From positions 310,001-374,000 of the forward strand of contig NZ_JAGGLV010000001.1 in NCBI RefSeq assembly GCF_017874735.1: a DNA stretch of 64,000 nt, written 5' to 3'. The notes under the pieces were generated by a model that worked only from the letters and a program-made list of their open reading frames with translations, did not search any database and had not been told where the DNA came from. Positions 62,358 to 64,000 of the stretch are shown here, one piece after another. Position numbers and translations under genes: made by a program. This DNA is from Paenibacillus silagei. Lineage in GTDB: Bacteria; Bacillota; Bacilli; Paenibacillales; Paenibacillaceae. Position 1 is the stretch's first letter. Each line of letters begins with the position of its first letter.

Positions 62358-62374
62358 TGTCACATTAGTTAACA
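62358..62374. promoter_or_regulatory. GlnR/TnrA-type box at the head of the cyanuric acid operon
   Basis: TGTCA-CATTAGT-TAACA matches TGTNA-N7-TNACA exactly. Outer arms ATTAATGT/ACATTAAT extend the symmetry. It lies 39-55 bases ahead of the biuH start and probably overlaps the promoter. Confidence 0.65.
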
Positions 62375-62520
62375 TTAATTCGTGTTTCCTTGGTATGAGT
62401 TAGATTATATTACAATGAATTTGCGATGTCTTCGGTTTTATTACGAAATAATACACTGAATGTTTGTGTTTATTTACATAGTTAACATATACATAACATT
62501 AACACTCGCAAAACCGCTTA

Positions 62521-62560
62521 TCAAAAAAGAACACTCTGAGTCTTACCAAGCCCAGGGTGT
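62521..62560 (-). terminator. Possible minus-strand terminator upstream of the cyanuric acid operon
   Basis: On the minus strand ACACCCTG and CAGAGTGT pair (one wobble) around a 14-base loop, followed by TCTTTTTT. It could block read-through into biuH. Confidence 0.45.
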
Positions 62561-62617
62561 CCCAACAGTTGAATGCTCATACTTTCCTCCCCCTGCCTCT
62601 TCCATAAGCTGTAAGCG

Positions 62618-62668
62618 CTGGGAAACCAGTTTTTTTGTCGAAATAGAGCTGCATATTTCGAGTTTTTT
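62618..62668 (+). terminator. Two successive + strand terminator hairpins without an obvious gene
   Basis: CTGG-GAAA-CCAG with a T-run (62618-62636) is followed by TCGAAATA/TATTTCGA (62638-62645 and 62654-62661) with a second T-run. No + strand gene of the window ends here. Confidence 0.55.
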
Positions 62669-62825
62669 GATAAATAGGCATAATATAGTTGAAAAATAGC
62701 TCTTTAAGTACTAGAATTAAGCTTGTTTGCAGAAGTTAATGACGCGTAAGAACTATTTATGACTCTTTTTGTCGATTACAGTCGACCATAACTCCCACCT
62801 CTACAGGATGTATATCATTGATCTA

Positions 62826-62916
62826 TTTCTAAAGGCAAACTCCCCGAAAGGGCAGGACGCAAAGCTATGGGCCTAAGAACGCCGGAATCTGCGTTTACGG
62901 TTGCCAGGCTGCCAAT
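62826..62916 (+). ncRNA. c-di-GMP-I (GEMM) riboswitch aptamer
   Basis: The sequence has the class I signature in order: GGCAAAC, a short stem closed by a GAAA tetraloop (CCCCGAAAGGG), GGACGCAAAGC, GGCCTAA, a variable arm and the closing GCCAGGCTGCC. These are the conserved elements of the Vc2-type aptamer. It lies about 110 bases before the DUF342/FapA-like gene on the same strand. Confidence 0.88.
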
Positions 62917-62927
62917 AGAGACCACTT

Positions 62928-62977
62928 AAGCCAGCTATTCAGGAGGGAAAGCCTCCCAGGCTTGATGATGTTCTTTT
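62928..62977 (+). terminator. Candidate expression platform of the riboswitch
   Basis: AAGCC/GGCTT enclose a GGAGG-GAAAG-CCTCC hairpin (62942-62956), followed after seven bases by TTCTTTTTC. It is probably a conditional terminator between the aptamer and the gene; which state c-di-GMP favours cannot be told by eye. Confidence 0.5.
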
Positions 62978-63023
62978 TCTGTACGAATTGCCATTGATCA
63001 TACGAAAAAGTGAGGTTACAACC

Positions 63024-64000
63024 ATGCCGCAGCAGGATATCGAACCAAGCCGATATGAATTCGTAGAGTCCCTGATGCTCGAACGTAAAGGTCTCCTGGA
63101 TTCATTCTCTGTGGAGGGCCGAGCTTCTGACGGGACAACTGGAGATAAGAATGGAATTATCCTCGTGCAGGACAACCAGATATTCATTACTCCCCCGCTC
63201 CCCGGAGGTGCTCCCGCCCGCATTTCTGCGGTCCACCCTGTTGTCCTGAAGATCAACTGGAAGACCGTTACAGAGCCAACCGAGGTGACCAGAGCGGATT
63301 ATATCACTTGGGAGATCTGTGAGAAGCCGCAATATGAAATTACCGTATCGCCTGACAAGCTCAAGGTCCACTTCACTTTATACCGTGCAGAGAAGTACGC
63401 CTGGAATCTGGTCAACTGCCCCGCCGCCTTCGAAGCGGTCGTCCGTGCCCAGCCCAATCCGGCGATGCTGCTGTCCACGCTCACCATAGAACAGATTATC
63501 GCCTCACTGGACAACCGTTTTATTCTGCGCAACCTGAACATTCCCGCCCTGTACGCGGAGCTGGAGAACCCTACATATCTCCCCGTATGCATCGCTGAAG
63601 GCAGAGCCCCGCTGCCCGGCAAGGAAGCCCGGCTGGAATTCCTGCTGCCTGAGCATACACTGGAGGGGAACCGGATGCTTCAGGGACAGGGAGCCCGGGG
63701 CCAGAAGCCTGCGGAACCCTTGGAGTATCTCCGTTTCCCGGGAGCCCCCTTTGCCTTTGCAGGCGAAGTCTTCGCCCGCAAGCTGCCGCCGGAAGAAGGC
63801 ATTCCCGGCCTCGACACAGACGGAAGGGTCCTGCCCCCTCCCCCGCCGCAGGATATCTACTTTGCTGCCGGTAATCATGCCAAGCTCCTTCCCTGTGGTA
63901 ATATCGTAGCCCGGCACACCGGCAGGCCCCGTATCTGCGGGGGAAGCGGCAGCGTCCGGATATGTGACTTCCCTCCGGTCAGTCTTCTGGCCAGAGAGAT
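63024..64000 (+). CDS. DUF342/FapA (flagellar assembly protein A)-like protein, cut by window end
   Basis: The frame is open from ATG 63024 (TGAGG upstream) to the end of the window, 325 codons. After a less conserved N-terminal region, the DUF342 pattern begins near residue 105: YEITVSPDKLKVHFTLY, then LPVCIAEGRAPLPGKEARLEFLL, PFAFAGEVFARKLPPEEGIPGLDTDGRVLPPP and DIYFAAGNHAKLL. FapA-like proteins are linked to flagellar assembly and polar localisation, and control by c-di-GMP through the preceding riboswitch would fit motility. The C-terminal beta-helix part lies outside the window. Confidence 0.8.
   Translation, partial: MPQQDIEPSRYEFVESLMLERKGLLDSFSVEGRASDGTTGDKNGIILVQDNQIFITPPLPGGAPARISAVHPVVLKINWKTVTEPTEVTRADYITWEICEKPQYEITVSPDKLKVHFTLYRAEKYAWNLVNCPAAFEAVVRAQPNPAMLLSTLTIEQIIASLDNRFILRNLNIPALYAELENPTYLPVCIAEGRAPLPGKEARLEFLLPEHTLEGNRMLQGQGARGQKPAEPLEYLRFPGAPFAFAGEVFARKLPPEEGIPGLDTDGRVLPPPPPQDIYFAAGNHAKLLPCGNIVARHTGRPRICGGSGSVRICDFPPVSLLARE

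Noticed and set aside
62460..62699. 79-residue + strand ORF
   Set aside because: It runs through two terminator hairpins, has no ribosome binding site and no recognisable family.

Overview
The window looks like chromosome of a Paenibacillus-type Firmicute. GC is moderately high, ribosome binding sites are strong (AGGAGG-like), lipoproteins and MprF are of Gram-positive type, there is a Bacillus-style quinone/catechol-stress (mhq) cluster, TGTNA-N7-TNACA (GlnR/TnrA) boxes, and menaquinone is made by the futalosine route. The genus is inferred from gene content, not proven. No rRNA, tRNA, insertion sequence, prophage or CRISPR array was seen.

Layout. 1-12.5 kb: the end of an EAL protein, an acetate-type transporter, a CHASE-like/GGDEF/EAL protein, a DsrE-like protein beside a class V PLP enzyme, a TVP38 membrane protein, a large hybrid 7TMR-DISM histidine kinase with its SARP-type response regulator, and a cohesin-like secreted protein. 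12.5-25.9 kb: a reductive pyrimidine catabolic island. preT-preA-hydA plus a small gene runs leftward, a PucR regulator is divergent, and a facing operon carries an ABC importer, an aldehyde dehydrogenase and an aminotransferase. 26-30.6 kb: a GGDEF protein, a DUF72 protein and a cytoplasmic alpha-amylase. 30.6-34.5 kb: two close pairs of DnaA boxes, bioY, and an ECF module with EcfA2 and EcfT fused. 35-40.5 kb: MprF, a FlxA-like protein, an EamA exporter and a Bcr/CflA exporter. 41-43.9 kb: mhqR, mhqP, mhqO and mhqD with matching palindromic operators. 44.4-47.7 kb: mqnB, mqnD, a methyltransferase and a PD-(D/E)XK-like/winged-helix protein. 48-53.4 kb: potABCD and an aromatic acid exporter-like protein.

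53.9-62.3 kb is the most striking region. A single leftward eight-gene operon encodes biuret amidohydrolase, an ABC importer (binding protein, ATPase, permease), cyanuric acid amidohydrolase, a cupin, a PucR regulator and allophanate hydrolase. Together these would take cyanuric acid in and convert it to ammonium and CO2. Its head, and the heads of both pyrimidine operons, carry a match to the GlnR/TnrA box. The two ring-nitrogen scavenging systems may therefore share nitrogen control. 62.8-64 kb holds a c-di-GMP-I riboswitch ahead of a DUF342/FapA gene that runs off the window, which fits the three c-di-GMP turnover proteins elsewhere.

The intergenic regions are unusual. At least six carry short imperfect palindromes in arrays whose spacing is close to whole helical turns (about 51-52 or 60-62 bp). 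A separate dispersed hairpin element shows compensatory base changes between copies.
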